From Pseudooctadecabacter jejudonensis (GTDB lineage Bacteria > Pseudomonadota > Alphaproteobacteria > Rhodobacterales > Rhodobacteraceae), in the NCBI RefSeq assembly GCF_900172275.1, contig NZ_FWFT01000001.1:372001-436000 (forward strand): a stretch of 64,000 nt of DNA, written 5' to 3'. This document shows positions 8,912-18,958 of this stretch, one piece after another. The translations under genes and the position numbers were made by a program. The notes under the pieces are model-generated. The model did no database searches, was not told where the DNA came from, and worked only from the letters and a program-made list of their open reading frames with translations. The stretch's first letter is position 1. The number at the start of each line of letters is the position of its first letter.

Positions 8912-9589
8912 TTAGGGGTTTGACACGACAAGGCGAAGGGCAGGGGTGTCTTTCGCCTTTTGTGTGTCTCCATCCACAGCAGCAACGCGCAACGAGGGGC
9001 GGCGTCCACCGTTGACCGCGCGCAGATTTGACAAAGCCTCAACACGGGGCGGGGACAGGTCGGAAATCTCAAACCGGCGACCGCCCATGCCGCGCCGGCC
9101 CGACATCACCAAAATACCCAACATCCGCGTCACATCACCGTCCTCATCGCGCAAGGGAAGCAGCAAAAGCTTGCCCTGCAACGGCGGTTGCCCCACCGCA
9201 CGTGGCGATTTCAGCGGCAGTTCCACCACCGATGGGGTGTTGAACGCACGTTCGATGTACTCCGACAAGGTGGCGCGTGAATTGGGCGTCATCACCGTTG
9301 TCAGGGGCAGGCCTCGCGGTTCGAGCCCGATCAGTTTCCCGATGTTGCGCCCTGCAACACGGATGCGCGCCACCCCGGGGGCCACACGTTCGAGGATTAG
9401 ACTGTCCTCCAACTGTCGGCCCATGGCCACTGGGTCAAGATCGGCACGGGCAGGGACACCACGGCTGCGGGGCAGGCTGCGCCAATAGGTTTCCAGCTCC
9501 GTCAGAGCGGTGGGGTTGGTCAGCAGGACATCTTCGGCTGACGTGACGTCTTTGGTTCCCAGCTTGTAGGGATCAAATGTCATGCTCAT
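8912..9589 (-). CDS. PAS-domain protein (PAS_5-like), unknown role
   Basis: The 225-residue product contains YWRSLPRSRGVPARADLDP and a central region ending GILVMSGRR, the pattern of the short PAS_5-type proteins frequent in alphaproteobacteria. No output domain (kinase, GGDEF or HTH) is attached. The frame runs upstream to 9673, but ATG at 9589 has AAAGGA nine to ten bases ahead and is chosen. Several cyclic-nucleotide or polar-localisation roles have been proposed for relatives; none can be assigned here. It converges on the DAHP synthase gene with a 48-base gap that holds only a weak CCCC-ttta-GGGG hairpin across the stop codon. Confidence 0.78.
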   Translation of the reverse strand: MSMTFDPYKLGTKDVTSAEDVLLTNPTALTELETYWRSLPRSRGVPARADLDPVAMGRQLEDSLILERVAPGVARIRVAGRNIGKLIGLEPRGLPLTTVMTPNSRATLSEYIERAFNTPSVVELPLKSPRAVGQPPLQGKLLLLPLRDEDGDVTRMLGILVMSGRRGMGGRRFEISDLSPPRVEALSNLRAVNGGRRPSLRVAAVDGDTQKAKDTPALRLVVSNP

Positions 9590-9800
9590 GGCTCTTCGTC
9601 CTTTCTCATTAAAACGGTTGGTCTTAGGTCTGTCGACTTTCTGACACATTTGCGTCGTATTTTCTCTAAACAAAGTGTTAATGGGTTAACGGGGCTGACG
9701 TATTCGATCTTTCGGCGGGATCTTGCGTATGGTGGCAACCCTTGCCTCACCCCCGTGATTGCCTTTAGACCGCAGGCATACCCTATCGAAAGGCATGCCC

Positions 9801-10685
9801 GTGATCCGTTCCATGACAGCTTTCGCAACCGCGCAAGGGACAGCCGATGCCACCACTTGGGTGTGGGACATTCGGTCCGTCAACGGGCGGGGCCTTGATG
9901 TAAAGGTCCGCCTGCCAGACGGGTTCAGCACGCTTGAGGGCGAGGTCCGGCGCAAAATCAGTGCTGTCTGCGCGCGGGGCAATATTACGGTTGGATTACG
10001 TCTGAACCGCGCGGCCTCTGACGGGGTGCCCGAGATGGATCAGGACCGCCTCGATATCATTCTGGGTGCTTTGGACCAGATCCAGGACCGCGCCTTTGAA
10101 AAAGGCGTGACATTGGGCCAACCCACAGCAGCGGATGTGCTGGCGCAACGCGGCGTGCTGGTCACACGCCCAACCGATGACACGGACGCGTTGATTGAAC
10201 CGCTGACCACGGACTTTGATGCAGCCCTCTCAGCCTTCATCGACATGCGCACCGCAGAAGGCGCCACACTGCATGACCTGCTGACTGGCCAGCTAAATGA
10301 GATCGAGACGTTGACAGCGCAGGCCGCCGAGGCGGCCAAAACCCGCACCACTGCGCAGAAATCCCAGATTGATGCGGCGCTGGCGCGGATTGCAGACCAA
10401 ACGCTGGTTGAGCCCGACCGCATCGCACAAGAACTGGCGCTGATTGCAGTCAAATCCGACATCACCGAGGAAATCGACCGTTTGGGCGCCCATGTCGCCG
10501 CCGCCCGCGATCTGATTGCGACGGGGGGCGTGGTGGGGCGGAAACTCGATTTTCTCGCGCAGGAATTTAACCGAGAGGCAAACACTTTGTGTTCCAAGGC
10601 CCAGGATAAAACGCTCACCCAAATCGGGCTTGCCCTGAAGGCGGTGATCGATCAGATGCGTGAACAAGTCCAAAATACGGAGTAA
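9801..10685 (+). CDS. yicC: YicC family endoribonuclease
   Basis: YicC proteins are conserved endoribonucleases thought to act in RNA turnover, including degradation of small RNAs. The 294-residue product begins MIRSMTAFATAQG, the classic N-terminus, and ends in the conserved KLDFLAQEFNREANTLCSKA and AVIDQMREQVQN tail. The start is GTG at 9801: the AAAGG at 9788-9793 is at correct distance for it, whereas ATG at 9795 sits almost on top of that site. gmk follows after three bases, the common yicC-gmk pair. The two genes are probably one transcript with the carbonic anhydrase-like gene behind. Confidence 0.93.
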   Translation: MIRSMTAFATAQGTADATTWVWDIRSVNGRGLDVKVRLPDGFSTLEGEVRRKISAVCARGNITVGLRLNRAASDGVPEMDQDRLDIILGALDQIQDRAFEKGVTLGQPTAADVLAQRGVLVTRPTDDTDALIEPLTTDFDAALSAFIDMRTAEGATLHDLLTGQLNEIETLTAQAAEAAKTRTTAQKSQIDAALARIADQTLVEPDRIAQELALIAVKSDITEEIDRLGAHVAAARDLIATGGVVGRKLDFLAQEFNREANTLCSKAQDKTLTQIGLALKAVIDQMREQVQNTE

Positions 10686-10688
10686 GAG

Positions 10689-11336
10689 ATGGCGCGCCGC
10701 GGCCTTTTGATCATCCTGTCGTCCCCGTCGGGGGCGGGCAAATCCACCCACACCAAACGTCTGCGCGCGTGGGATCCGTCGATCCGCTTTTCCGTCTCCG
10801 CGACCACCCGCGCCCCGCGCGAAGGTGAAGTGGACGGGGTGGATTACCATTTCAAGGCCGAGGATGAGTTCAAACGTCTGGTGGCCGACGACAAGATGCT
10901 GGAACACGCCCATGTGTTCGGGAATTTCTACGGCTCCCCGATGGAGCCTGTGCAAACGGCGATCAACGAAGGGGTCGATGTGCTGTTTGATGTGGATTGG
11001 CAGGGCGCCGAACAGATCAAGGACAGCCCACTTGGCCAACATGTCCTCAGCGTGTTTTTCCTGCCGCCCTCAATTGCTGAGCTGCGCCGCCGCCTTGAGG
11101 GACGCGGACAGGACAGCGCCCAGGTGATCGACAAACGCATGGCGCAAAGCTGGGATGAGATCAGCCACTGGCGGTCCTATGATTACGTGCTGGTCAACGA
11201 TGATCTGGACGCAACCGAGGCGCAGCTGCGCACGATTGTAGAGGCCGAACGCCAACGCCGTGATCAGCAACCCGATCTGGCGCACCACGTGCGCGGCCTT
11301 CAGGATGAATTCGCAAAGGGCAGTGATGTTGTATAG
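10689..11336 (+). CDS. gmk: Guanylate kinase
   Basis: Gmk phosphorylates GMP to GDP with ATP, an essential step of nucleotide metabolism. The 215-residue protein has the P-loop [10 protein letters not shown] near residue 11, the GMP-binding [19 protein letters not shown] segment and the conserved [10 protein letters not shown] loop. Length and motifs match the family. It begins three bases after yicC, and the next gene starts inside its last codons, indicating translational coupling. Confidence 0.97.
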   Translation: MARRGLLIILSSPSGAGKSTHTKRLRAWDPSIRFSVSATTRAPREGEVDGVDYHFKAEDEFKRLVADDKMLEHAHVFGNFYGSPMEPVQTAINEGVDVLFDVDWQGAEQIKDSPLGQHVLSVFFLPPSIAELRRRLEGRGQDSAQVIDKRMAQSWDEISHWRSYDYVLVNDDLDATEAQLRTIVEAERQRRDQQPDLAHHVRGLQDEFAKGSDVV

Positions 11337-11850
11337 CTTGGGGGCCGCGCGGCCCGTGATTGACGACAGCGCATGGATCGCGCCGGGCTGTCATGTGATG
11401 GGCCACGTGACGGTCCGCGCAAAGGCGTCCGTGTGGTTTGGCACAACGATCCGCGGCGACAATGAGATGATCACCGTGGGCGCGGGCAGCAATGTGCAGG
11501 AAAACTGCGTGCTGCACACCGATATGGGGTTTGCGCTGACCATCGGTGAAAACTGCACCATCGGGCACAAGGCCATGCTGCATGGCTGCACCATTGGCAC
11601 CAACAGCCTGATTGGCATGGGGGCAACTGTGCTCAACGGGGCTGTGATTGGCGACAACTGTCTGATCGGGGCTGGGGCCTTGATCACCGAAGGCAAAGTC
11701 ATTCCTGACGGATCGCTGGTCATGGGGATTGGCAAAATCGTGCGGCAGCTGGACGCAGCCGCCATTCAGGGCCTGACGGCGTCGGCCCTTCACTATCAAG
11801 AAAACGCGGCGCGTTTCGCGGCCGAGTTAAAGGAAATCCAGAATGTCTGA
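11326..11850 (+). CDS. Gamma carbonic anhydrase-like hexapeptide-repeat protein
   Basis: The 174-residue protein is a left-handed beta-helix: repeated V/I-G-x-x-x-x units ([29 protein letters not shown]). Three histidines (in LHTDMG, GHKAM and LHGCT) are at the spacing that coordinates the metal in gamma-class carbonic anhydrases. Related trimers hydrate CO2 or have lost activity. The ATG at 11326 has AAAGGG upstream and overlaps the end of gmk by 11 bases; metC in turn begins eight bases before this gene ends. The run yicC-gmk-this gene-metC is therefore likely one transcription unit. PaaY/CaiE-like thioesterase function is an alternative. Confidence 0.88.
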   Translation: MLYSLGAARPVIDDSAWIAPGCHVMGHVTVRAKASVWFGTTIRGDNEMITVGAGSNVQENCVLHTDMGFALTIGENCTIGHKAMLHGCTIGTNSLIGMGATVLNGAVIGDNCLIGAGALITEGKVIPDGSLVMGIGKIVRQLDAAAIQGLTASALHYQENAARFAAELKEIQNV

Positions 11851-13039
11851 CGCCCCGAAATCCACCGCGCCCAAGTCTTTGGCCCGCCGGCCTGCGTGGC
11901 CCACATCCGTGTCGCGCCCGGTGGTGACGCCTTTGCAGCCGTCTGTCGTCTACAGCTCCCCCGATCCGGACGGGCTGGACCAACAGTATGAAGACGGCTC
12001 TGGCTTTACCTATGCCCGCGAAGGGCACCCGAACGCCACCGTCTTGGCCCAAAAGATAGACAGCCTCGAAGGTGTTGATGGCGGGATCATCACAGGGTCC
12101 GGCATGTCGGCCGTGGGCGCCGTGTTCTTGGGTGTGCTGCAAGCGGGGGATCATATCATCGGGGCAGATCAGCTCTATGGTCGCACCTTGCGGCTGATGA
12201 CCGAAGACCTGCCAAAGTTCGGGGTGGACACCACGCTGGCCGATCCAACAGACGCAGACGCCATCGCCGCAGCCATCCAACCCAACACGAAAATGGTGGT
12301 GGTTGAGGTCGTGTCAAACCCGACCATTCGTGTGGCCGACATGGAGGGGATTGCGAAACTCTGCCACGATCGCGGGCTTCTTTTGATGGTCGACAACACC
12401 TTTACCACGCCGCGCAGCTATCTGCCGTTTGAAAACGGCGCCGATATTGTAATTCATTCCGTCACCAAATTGCTGGCCGGTCACTCGGACGCGACGCTGG
12501 GCTATGCCGTCGCCAAAGACCCCGCGTTGATGGACAAAATCAACGTGGCCAACGTCACATGGGGCCTGACGCCCAGCCCCTTTGACTGCTGGCTGGCCGA
12601 ACGTGGCCTGCAATCGTTTGATCTGCGCTATGACCGCGCCGAGGCCACAGCCACGGCCCTGTCCGAGGCGTTGTCAGGATTGGACGGTGTGACCAAGGTT
12701 CTGCATCCCAGCCGCCCCGATCACCCAGACCACAACCGTGTGGCACAGGTTTTGGGACATCGCCCCGGCAACATGATGTCGTTTGAGGTTGCAGGTGGGC
12801 GAGCCGCGGCCAATGCGCTGACCAATGCCGCACGTGATCTGCCCTTTGCGCCCACGTTGGGCGATGTGGGCACCACCCTCAGCCATCCGGCCTCGTCCTC
12901 GCACCGTGCGCTGACGGAAGAGGGGCGCGCGGCCTTGGGCATTTCCGAAGGCTTCTTCCGTGTCTCTGTCGGATTGGAAGACCCACAGCTTTTGATTGAT
13001 GAGCTGACGCACGCCATCGCGGAAAGCCAAAAGGCCTAA
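11843..13039 (+). CDS. metC: Cystathionine beta-lyase (trans-sulfuration PLP enzyme)
   Basis: The 398-residue protein belongs to the Cys/Met-metabolism PLP family. Visible marks are FTYAREGHPN, the GSGMSAVGAVFLGVL phosphate-binding stretch, VDNTFTTPRSYLPFENGADIVIHS and the Schiff-base lysine at about residue 209 in SVTKLLAGHSD. The expected reaction is cleavage of cystathionine to homocysteine, pyruvate and ammonia in methionine synthesis. Sequence alone cannot fully separate it from methionine gamma-lyase or cystathionine gamma-synthase. It overlaps the preceding gene by eight bases and ends four bases before phoR. Confidence 0.88.
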   Translation: MSDAPKSTAPKSLARRPAWPTSVSRPVVTPLQPSVVYSSPDPDGLDQQYEDGSGFTYAREGHPNATVLAQKIDSLEGVDGGIITGSGMSAVGAVFLGVLQAGDHIIGADQLYGRTLRLMTEDLPKFGVDTTLADPTDADAIAAAIQPNTKMVVVEVVSNPTIRVADMEGIAKLCHDRGLLLMVDNTFTTPRSYLPFENGADIVIHSVTKLLAGHSDATLGYAVAKDPALMDKINVANVTWGLTPSPFDCWLAERGLQSFDLRYDRAEATATALSEALSGLDGVTKVLHPSRPDHPDHNRVAQVLGHRPGNMMSFEVAGGRAAANALTNAARDLPFAPTLGDVGTTLSHPASSSHRALTEEGRAALGISEGFFRVSVGLEDPQLLIDELTHAIAESQKA

Positions 13040-13042
13040 GCG

Positions 13043-14095
13043 ATGTCTGATGTCCGGTCCTTGATTGCAAGCCTGCCCAATCCGGTGATTGTGGTGGGAG
13101 GCGATCACCGGATCAGGGCGATCAACAGCCCCGCACAACGGCTGGTCGGCACCGATTGCAACGGCTGGCATTATGTAACGGCCCTGCGACAGCCAGCCTT
13201 GCTTGATGCGGTGGAACAGGGCCTGTCGACGGGGGGCCAACAAACCACGCGGTATCTGGGCAATGACGGCGCGCGTCCGACCACTTGGGACGTCTCCGTG
13301 CGGCCCGTGATGCTGAATGAGGGCCAAGTGGTGGTGCTGTCGTTTCAAGACATCACCGCCCTGGAAGACGCAGGCGAGATGCGGCGCGGTTTTGTGGCCA
13401 ACGTGAGCCATGAGATGCGCACGCCGCTGACGTCCCTGTTGGGGTTCATCGAAACCCTGCGCGGCCCCGCCCGCAACGATCCCGAAGCCCAACAGCGTTT
13501 TCTGGGCATCATGGAGCAAGAGGCCGGGCGCATGCACAATCTGGTCGAAGACCTGTTGTCGCTCAGCCGTGTTGAGGATCAAGAACGCATGCGACCCACA
13601 GGCGCTGTGGCGCTGGACCGCTTGATTGGCGAAGTGGGCGAAGCCTTGGCCCCGGTCGCAGCCGCAGCCCAGGTCGACCTGATCTATGATCTGCCACAAA
13701 CAAAAGTGGAGGTCTTGGGCGATTGGGGCCAGCTGTGGCAAGTCGTCAGCAATCTGGTTGAAAATGCCATCAAATACGGAGGTGACGGGGCACAGGTGAC
13801 GGTGGCCCTCACGCAGCCCGCCCATGATCCGGTTTTGCGCGCCTCAGGCGTCAGGCTTATTGTGCGCGACGAGGGCGAAGGAATCGCAGCCCATCACATT
13901 GCCCGCCTGACGGACCGATTCTACCGTGTCGATACCCACCGCAGCCGCGAAATTGGGGGCACGGGGCTGGGATTGGCCATCGTCAAACACATCATCAACC
14001 GCCATCGGGGACGCTTGCGCATCGAAAGTCAGCTGGGGCAAGGCTCTGTTTTTACGGTGATTTTGCCAACCGGGGCGGCCGCACCTGCGGAATAA
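13043..14095 (+). CDS. phoR: Phosphate regulon sensor histidine kinase PhoR, lacking membrane segments
   Basis: PhoR phosphorylates PhoB when phosphate is scarce. The 350-residue protein has a PAS-like N-terminal domain (PNPVIVVGGDHRIRAINSPA), the dimerisation/phosphoacceptor box VSHEMRTPLTSLLGF with His123, an N box with NLVENAIKYG near 237-246, and G boxes DEGEGI and GGTGLGL near 276-311. I see no transmembrane helix, so unlike E. coli PhoR it appears cytosolic; it would need contact with the PstSCAB-PhoU complex. It lies directly upstream of pstS but separated by a Pho box, so it may be read from the metC side, giving basal expression, while pst-phoU-phoB is induced. Confidence 0.92.
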   Translation: MSDVRSLIASLPNPVIVVGGDHRIRAINSPAQRLVGTDCNGWHYVTALRQPALLDAVEQGLSTGGQQTTRYLGNDGARPTTWDVSVRPVMLNEGQVVVLSFQDITALEDAGEMRRGFVANVSHEMRTPLTSLLGFIETLRGPARNDPEAQQRFLGIMEQEAGRMHNLVEDLLSLSRVEDQERMRPTGAVALDRLIGEVGEALAPVAAAAQVDLIYDLPQTKVEVLGDWGQLWQVVSNLVENAIKYGGDGAQVTVALTQPAHDPVLRASGVRLIVRDEGEGIAAHHIARLTDRFYRVDTHRSREIGGTGLGLAIVKHIINRHRGRLRIESQLGQGSVFTVILPTGAAAPAE

Positions 14096-14113
14096 ATCGC
14101 CCCCCAACGCGGG

Positions 14114-14142
14114 CTGTCACATAACTTTTACAATAGTGTCAC
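14114..14142 (+). promoter_or_regulatory. Pho box (three tandem PhoB half-sites) before pstS
   Basis: Three seven-base units lie 11 bases apart: CTGTCAC at 14114-14120, CTTTTAC at 14125-14131 and GTGTCAC at 14136-14142, separated by AT-rich tetramers ATAA and AATA. This is the standard PhoB direct-repeat architecture, with two strong and one weaker unit. It sits 108 bases ahead of the pstS start, so PhoB, encoded at the end of the same operon, should activate its own operon. Confidence 0.88.
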
Positions 14143-14249
14143 AAAAGCGTTTTGCGCGAGGCTTAGCACCCACCTCAAGGACGCACGGTTCGCGGGCGTC
14201 CACACCCCGAAAGATCGGGGGGATGAACACGACGTACAGGAGCATTCAA

Positions 14250-15278
14250 ATGTCCTTCATCAAAACCGCCGCCTCGACATTGGCGATCACCGCAGTCACA
14301 GCAACAGCCGCCGCCGCACGCGACAATGTGCAGGTGGCCGGATCGTCTACCGTGCTGCCCTACGCCTCTATTGTGGCCGAAGCCTTTGGCGACAACACCG
14401 ACTTTCCAACACCTGTCGTTGAATCCGGTGGGTCCTCCGCCGGTCTGGCCCGTTTTTGTGAGGGCATCGGCGAAAACACCATCGACATCGCCAACGCCTC
14501 TCGCGGCATCCGCGCCGGTGAGATCGAAGAATGTGCCGCCAATGGCGTGACCGACATCATCGAAGTGCGCATCGGCTATGACGGCATCGTGTTTGCCAGC
14601 CAGATTGATGGCCCTGATTTTTCCGCCTTCACCCCCTCCGACATCTTCAACGCATTGGCCCCACAGGTCATGGTGGACGGTGAACTGGTCGACAATCCGC
14701 ACACACAGTGGTCTGATTTCAACGCGGATCTTCCGGCGGCCGACATCTTGGCCTTCATCCCGGGCACCAAGCACGGCACACGCGAAGTCTTCGAAGAAAA
14801 AGTGATCGCCGTGGGCTGCGAAGAAACCGGCGCACATGATGCCATGATCGCCGCCGGCATGTCCGAAGACGACGCAGAAGACGCCTGCCTCGCTGTGCGC
14901 ACCGATGGTCTGTCCGTGGACATCGACGGTGACTACACCGAAACGCTGGCCTCCATCGACGCGAACCCGAACGCCGTCGGCGTCTTCGGTCTGGCCTTCT
15001 ATGAGAACAACACCGACACGCTCAAAGTGGCGACAATGTCCGGTGTTGAGCCGACAACAGAAACCATCGCCGCTGGCGACTACCCTGTGTCCCGTCCGCT
15101 GTATTTTTACATCAAAGGCGCACACATCGGTGTCATCCCCGGCCTGAAGGAGTACGCACAGTTCTTCATGGCCGATGAACTGGCTGGCCCAGACGGCCCA
15201 TTGGCCCAATACGGTCTGGTGTCCGACCCGGAACTTGCCGCAACTCAAGCCATGATCGAAGCCGAAGAGGCGATGTAA
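14250..15278 (+). CDS. pstS: Periplasmic phosphate-binding protein PstS
   Basis: PstS delivers phosphate to the PstCAB transporter. With ATG at 14250 (AGGAG seven bases ahead) the product is 342 residues, with a signal peptide ending ATAAAA before RDNVQVAGSSTVLPY; GSSTV is the conserved phosphate-binding start of the family. Further marks are ESGGSSAGLARFCEG, the TKHGTREVFEE segment and a long acidic surface, typical of a marine periplasmic protein. It belongs to the longer cluster of PstS proteins with several cysteines. It is the first gene behind the Pho box and is followed by a hairpin that probably keeps its mRNA level above that of the downstream genes. Confidence 0.95.
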   Translation: MSFIKTAASTLAITAVTATAAAARDNVQVAGSSTVLPYASIVAEAFGDNTDFPTPVVESGGSSAGLARFCEGIGENTIDIANASRGIRAGEIEECAANGVTDIIEVRIGYDGIVFASQIDGPDFSAFTPSDIFNALAPQVMVDGELVDNPHTQWSDFNADLPAADILAFIPGTKHGTREVFEEKVIAVGCEETGAHDAMIAAGMSEDDAEDACLAVRTDGLSVDIDGDYTETLASIDANPNAVGVFGLAFYENNTDTLKVATMSGVEPTTETIAAGDYPVSRPLYFYIKGAHIGVIPGLKEYAQFFMADELAGPDGPLAQYGLVSDPELAATQAMIEAEEAM

Positions 15279-15290
15279 GACCAAACGGAG

Positions 15291-15310
15291 GGCGCGGCAC
15301 CGGCCGCGCC
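15291..15310 (+). terminator. Hairpin between pstS and pstC (attenuator or mRNA stabiliser)
   Basis: GGCGCGG at 15291-15297 pairs perfectly with CCGCGCC at 15304-15310 around a six-base loop; a pyrimidine run follows rather than a pure T tract. Placement just after the binding-protein gene of an ABC operon suggests differential expression of pstS. Confidence 0.55.
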
Positions 15311-15378
15311 TTCCCCCTTTGAAGACCTGACCTCCTGCCGTACACAGAGGGTCCAATACAAAGACGAGCGGAGCTGCC

Positions 15379-16857
15379 ATGCCGATCCTAACCCTCCTGA
15401 TTGCCCTCGCTGTGATTGCAGTGGTGGGCTTTGTGCTTGGCCGCAGGCGCGCGCTGGCCTCTGCGTCGGGGGACTCGCGTAAGCTGCATTCGCTGCCCAG
15501 CTACTATGGATACAACGCGGCGCTGACGGGGCTGGTGCCGGCACTGTTGGTGCTGGCGGTTTGGTCCGTGGCCCAGCCCATGGTGCTGGAAAACCGCGCG
15601 CAATCGCTCATCACGCAAGAGGTTGCGGACGATGGCGCGATGAACCTGATCATGGCCGATGTGCGCCGTCTGGCCGATGGGCTCAGCACCGCCGTGGCCC
15701 AAGGCGCGCTGGCGCCGGGTGAGGCCGCGACATTGACCACCGACAGCACGGATGTGCGCGCCATTCTGGCCGACGTGGGCGTCGCCCTTGGGTCTGACGT
15801 GGGCCCTGACACCTTGCAAGCCGCGCAGGCCTACCGCGCGGGCGCCCTGTCGGGGGCGTTGTGGAAATCTGCACTGGTGCTGCTGATCGCCATTGCAGGC
15901 ACGGCCTTCGCCCTGATGAAGACCAACGCCGCCTTCCGCGCCCGCAACACCGTGGAACGGGGTGTCATGGCCGTGCTGATCGCTGCGGCCTCCATCGCGA
16001 TCCTGACAACCATCGGGATCGTGTTGTCCCTCATCTTCAACACCGTCGAATTCTTCAAGATGTATCCGGCGGCCGACTTTTTCTTTGGCACCGTCTGGCA
16101 GCCCAGCTTTTCAGGGCGCGGCGGGGCGTCTGAATTGGGGCTTCTGCCGCTTTTGTGGGGCACGCTTTATATTTCGTTCGTGGCGCTTTTGGTGGCCGTG
16201 CCCATTGGCCTCTTCGCGGCCATTTATCTCAGCGAATATGCAGGCCCCCGTGTTCGCGCCTTTGCCAAACCCCTGTTGGAGGTCTTGGCGGGCATCCCTA
16301 CCATCGTCTACGGCCTCTTTGCGTTGCTCATCGTGGGTCCAATGCTCAAGGACGTGTTCGGGGCCGACGGGGCCTTGGGTGTCGCTTGGATGACCGGCGA
16401 CCGCGCGGTGATCACCGCAGGCCTTGTCATGGGCATCATGTTGATCCCGTTTGTGTCGTCGCTGTCGGACGACATCATCAACGCAGTCCCCCAAGCCATG
16501 CGCGATGGTTCACTGGGCCTTGGCGCCACCCCGTCGGAAACCATCCGCCAGGTCGTTCTGCCTGCCGCCTTGCCGGGCATCGTGGGGGCGATCCTCTTGG
16601 CCGCGTCCCGCGCGATTGGTGAGACCATGATCGTGGTGCTGGGGGCAGGGGCCGCGGGTCGCCTTGACCTCAACCCGTTTGAGGCGATGACCACCGTCAC
16701 CGCCAAGATCGTCAGTCAGCTGACCGGCGACAGCGACTTTTCTTCGCCGGAGGCTCTGGTGGCCTTCGCCCTTGGCATGTCGCTCTTTGTGATCACGCTG
16801 GGGCTGAACGTCTTCGCCCTCTATATCGTCCGCAAATACCGTGAGCAGTACGAATGA
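15379..16857 (+). CDS. pstC: Phosphate ABC transporter permease PstC (long form)
   Basis: One of two inner-membrane subunits of the high-affinity phosphate importer. The 492-residue protein is longer than the roughly 320 residues of E. coli PstC because of an N-terminal part with two helices around a periplasmic segment (LENRAQSLITQEVADDGAMN and onward). The C-terminal half carries the ABC-permease core with the EAA-loop signature AMRDGSLGLGATPSETIRQVVLPAALPG. The long form is usual in alphaproteobacteria. Its stop overlaps the ATG of pstA by four bases, a sign of translational coupling. Confidence 0.93.
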   Translation: MPILTLLIALAVIAVVGFVLGRRRALASASGDSRKLHSLPSYYGYNAALTGLVPALLVLAVWSVAQPMVLENRAQSLITQEVADDGAMNLIMADVRRLADGLSTAVAQGALAPGEAATLTTDSTDVRAILADVGVALGSDVGPDTLQAAQAYRAGALSGALWKSALVLLIAIAGTAFALMKTNAAFRARNTVERGVMAVLIAAASIAILTTIGIVLSLIFNTVEFFKMYPAADFFFGTVWQPSFSGRGGASELGLLPLLWGTLYISFVALLVAVPIGLFAAIYLSEYAGPRVRAFAKPLLEVLAGIPTIVYGLFALLIVGPMLKDVFGADGALGVAWMTGDRAVITAGLVMGIMLIPFVSSLSDDIINAVPQAMRDGSLGLGATPSETIRQVVLPAALPGIVGAILLAASRAIGETMIVVLGAGAAGRLDLNPFEAMTTVTAKIVSQLTGDSDFSSPEALVAFALGMSLFVITLGLNVFALYIVRKYREQYE

Positions 16858-18161
16858 CCGATACCCCCAAAACATCCCTGCTGACCGTCGATGCGCGCAC
16901 ACGCAAACGCAACGCGGCTGAGAAGCGGTTCAAGGCCTACGGCATTGTGGCCATCGCCATTGGCCTGCTGTTTCTGGTCGTGCTGCTGACGTCCATCCTG
17001 CGCTCCGGCCTGCCCGCGTTCACCACAACCGTGGTCGCATTGGAGGCCACAATCACCCAAGAGGACGTGGACGCCGCCGAAGGGCAATTGCTTAAAACCG
17101 CAGCCTATGAGGCGTTGCTGGTCGCCAAAGTGAACGAGTTTCTGGTGGAACGCGGATCGACCATCGAGGTGGACGAAGATTTCATCACGGACCGTCTGGT
17201 GCCCAAAACCGGGGCCACGATCCGTGAATTCTACAAGGAAAATCCCGACCAAATCGGTCAGACGGTGACGTTTGATCTGCCCGCGTCCACCCGCATCAGC
17301 CGCTATTTCGAGGGCGATCTGTTGCGCGAAGACGTGACCGACAGCCGCTTTCTTGAGGTGGCCGATCTGGACGTTGTCGATGTGATGATTGACGCAGGGC
17401 TGATCACCACGGCCTTTGACTGGAACTTCATCACCGGCACGGACACCGCCGTGGACAATCCCGGTGGTGCGGGTATCGGGGCCTCCGTGATCGGGTCGTT
17501 CTTCATGATGATTGTCGTGCTGCTTCTGGCGCTGCCCATTGGTGTCGCGGCCTCAATCTACCTTGAGGAATTCGCGCCCAAGAACCGGCTGACAGATCTG
17601 ATTGAGGTGAACATTTCAAACCTCGCTGCTGTGCCGTCCATTGTCTTCGGCATCCTTGGCCTGGCTGTCTTCATCCAGTTTGCCCATCTGCCCCAATCGG
17701 CGCCTTTGGTGGGGGGCCTTGTGCTGACCCTGATGACGCTGCCGACCATCATCATCTCCACCCGTGCCTCGCTGAAATCCGTGCCGCCCAGCATCCGCGA
17801 TGCGGCCCTTGGGGTGGGGGCGTCGAAAATGCAGGCGGTGTTCCACCATGTGCTCCCGCTGGCCATGCCCGGCATTCTGACCGGCACGATCATCGGCCTT
17901 GCGCAGGCCTTGGGGGAAACGGCCCCTCTGCTGTTGATCGGCATGGTGGGCTATGTGGCGCGGGAATATCCTGATGGGATCATCTCCGGCTTTGTGGACA
18001 GCAACTCCGCCATGCCTGCGCAGATCTACACCTGGGCCGCACGCGCCGACACGGGCTTTTACGAAAAAGCATGGGGCGGCATCATCGTGCTGCTGGTCTT
18101 CCTGCTGACGATGAACCTGATTGCAATCCTGCTGCGCCGCCGGTTTGAGCGCCGCTGGTAG
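16854..18161 (+). CDS. pstA: Phosphate ABC transporter permease PstA (long form)
   Basis: The second membrane subunit of the phosphate importer; 435 residues. After a first helix ([20 protein letters not shown]) there is a periplasmic region of about 170 residues, then the permease core with [27 protein letters not shown], the EAA-loop contact to the ATPase. E. coli PstA lacks the large insertion, but the extension is common in related bacteria. It starts with a four-base overlap with pstC and is followed by pstB after ten bases. Confidence 0.93.
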   Translation: MTDTPKTSLLTVDARTRKRNAAEKRFKAYGIVAIAIGLLFLVVLLTSILRSGLPAFTTTVVALEATITQEDVDAAEGQLLKTAAYEALLVAKVNEFLVERGSTIEVDEDFITDRLVPKTGATIREFYKENPDQIGQTVTFDLPASTRISRYFEGDLLREDVTDSRFLEVADLDVVDVMIDAGLITTAFDWNFITGTDTAVDNPGGAGIGASVIGSFFMMIVVLLLALPIGVAASIYLEEFAPKNRLTDLIEVNISNLAAVPSIVFGILGLAVFIQFAHLPQSAPLVGGLVLTLMTLPTIIISTRASLKSVPPSIRDAALGVGASKMQAVFHHVLPLAMPGILTGTIIGLAQALGETAPLLLIGMVGYVAREYPDGIISGFVDSNSAMPAQIYTWAARADTGFYEKAWGGIIVLLVFLLTMNLIAILLRRRFERRW

Positions 18162-18171
18162 GAGACCCGAC

Positions 18172-18948
18172 ATGAAAGAGACGAATATGACAAACGCCAA
18201 AATCTCCGCCCGCGCTGTGCAGGTGTATTACGGCGACAACCACGCCATCAAAGACGTGAATGTCGACATCGAAGACAAAACCGTGACGGCCTTCATCGGC
18301 CCGTCGGGCTGTGGCAAATCCACGTTCCTGCGGACCATCAACCGCATGAACGACACCATTGATATCTGCCGCGTTGAGGGCGACATCCTGATCGACGGCG
18401 AAGACATCTACGACGCCAAGGTTGATCCCGTTCAGCTGCGCGCCAAGGTCGGCATGGTCTTCCAGAAACCCAACCCGTTTCCGAAATCCATCTATGACAA
18501 CGTGGCCTATGGCCCCAAAATCCACGGGCTGGCCCGCAACAAGGCCGAACTGGACCAGATCGTCGAAAGCTCCCTGCGCAAGGCCGCCCTTTGGAACGAA
18601 GCCAAGGACCGCCTGAATGCACCGGGCACGGGCCTGTCTGGCGGCCAACAGCAACGTCTGTGCATTGCGCGGGCCATCGCAACCTCACCTGAGGTCCTGC
18701 TGATGGATGAACCGTGTTCCGCGCTGGACCCGATTGCAACCGCGCAAGTGGAAGAACTCATCGATGAGTTGCGCCAGTCGTTCAGCGTCGTCATCGTCAC
18801 CCACTCCATGCAGCAGGCCGCCCGCGTCAGCCAAAAGACCGCCTTCTTCCACCTCGGCAATCTGGTGGAATTTGGCGAGACCGACAAGATTTTCACCAAC
18901 CCCGAAGACCCGCGCACGGAAAGCTATATTTCCGGCCGCATCGGGTAA
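18172..18948 (+). CDS. pstB: Phosphate ABC transporter ATP-binding protein PstB
   Basis: PstB hydrolyses ATP to power phosphate import. The 258-residue protein shows Walker [10 protein letters not shown], the PstB-typical [19 protein letters not shown], signature [15 protein letters not shown] and Walker [14 protein letters not shown]. The ATG at 18172 is chosen because AGGAG lies seven bases ahead; an in-frame ATG at 18187 is an alternative that would remove five residues. phoU follows after ten bases with its own strong AAGGAG. Confidence 0.97.
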   Translation: MKETNMTNAKISARAVQVYYGDNHAIKDVNVDIEDKTVTAFIGPSGCGKSTFLRTINRMNDTIDICRVEGDILIDGEDIYDAKVDPVQLRAKVGMVFQKPNPFPKSIYDNVAYGPKIHGLARNKAELDQIVESSLRKAALWNEAKDRLNAPGTGLSGGQQQRLCIARAIATSPEVLLMDEPCSALDPIATAQVEELIDELRQSFSVVIVTHSMQQAARVSQKTAFFHLGNLVEFGETDKIFTNPEDPRTESYISGRIG

Positions 18949-18958
18949 GGAGACTGAT

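Noticed and set aside
14250-14320. Earlier pstS start at 14136
   Set aside because: That frame begins inside the Pho box and has no ribosome site; ATG 14250 gives a proper signal peptide with AGGAG ahead.
14175-15380. Open frame of 401 codons on the minus strand
   Set aside because: Antisense to pstS; glycine- and cysteine-rich translation typical of a shadow. pstS is unmistakable on the plus strand.
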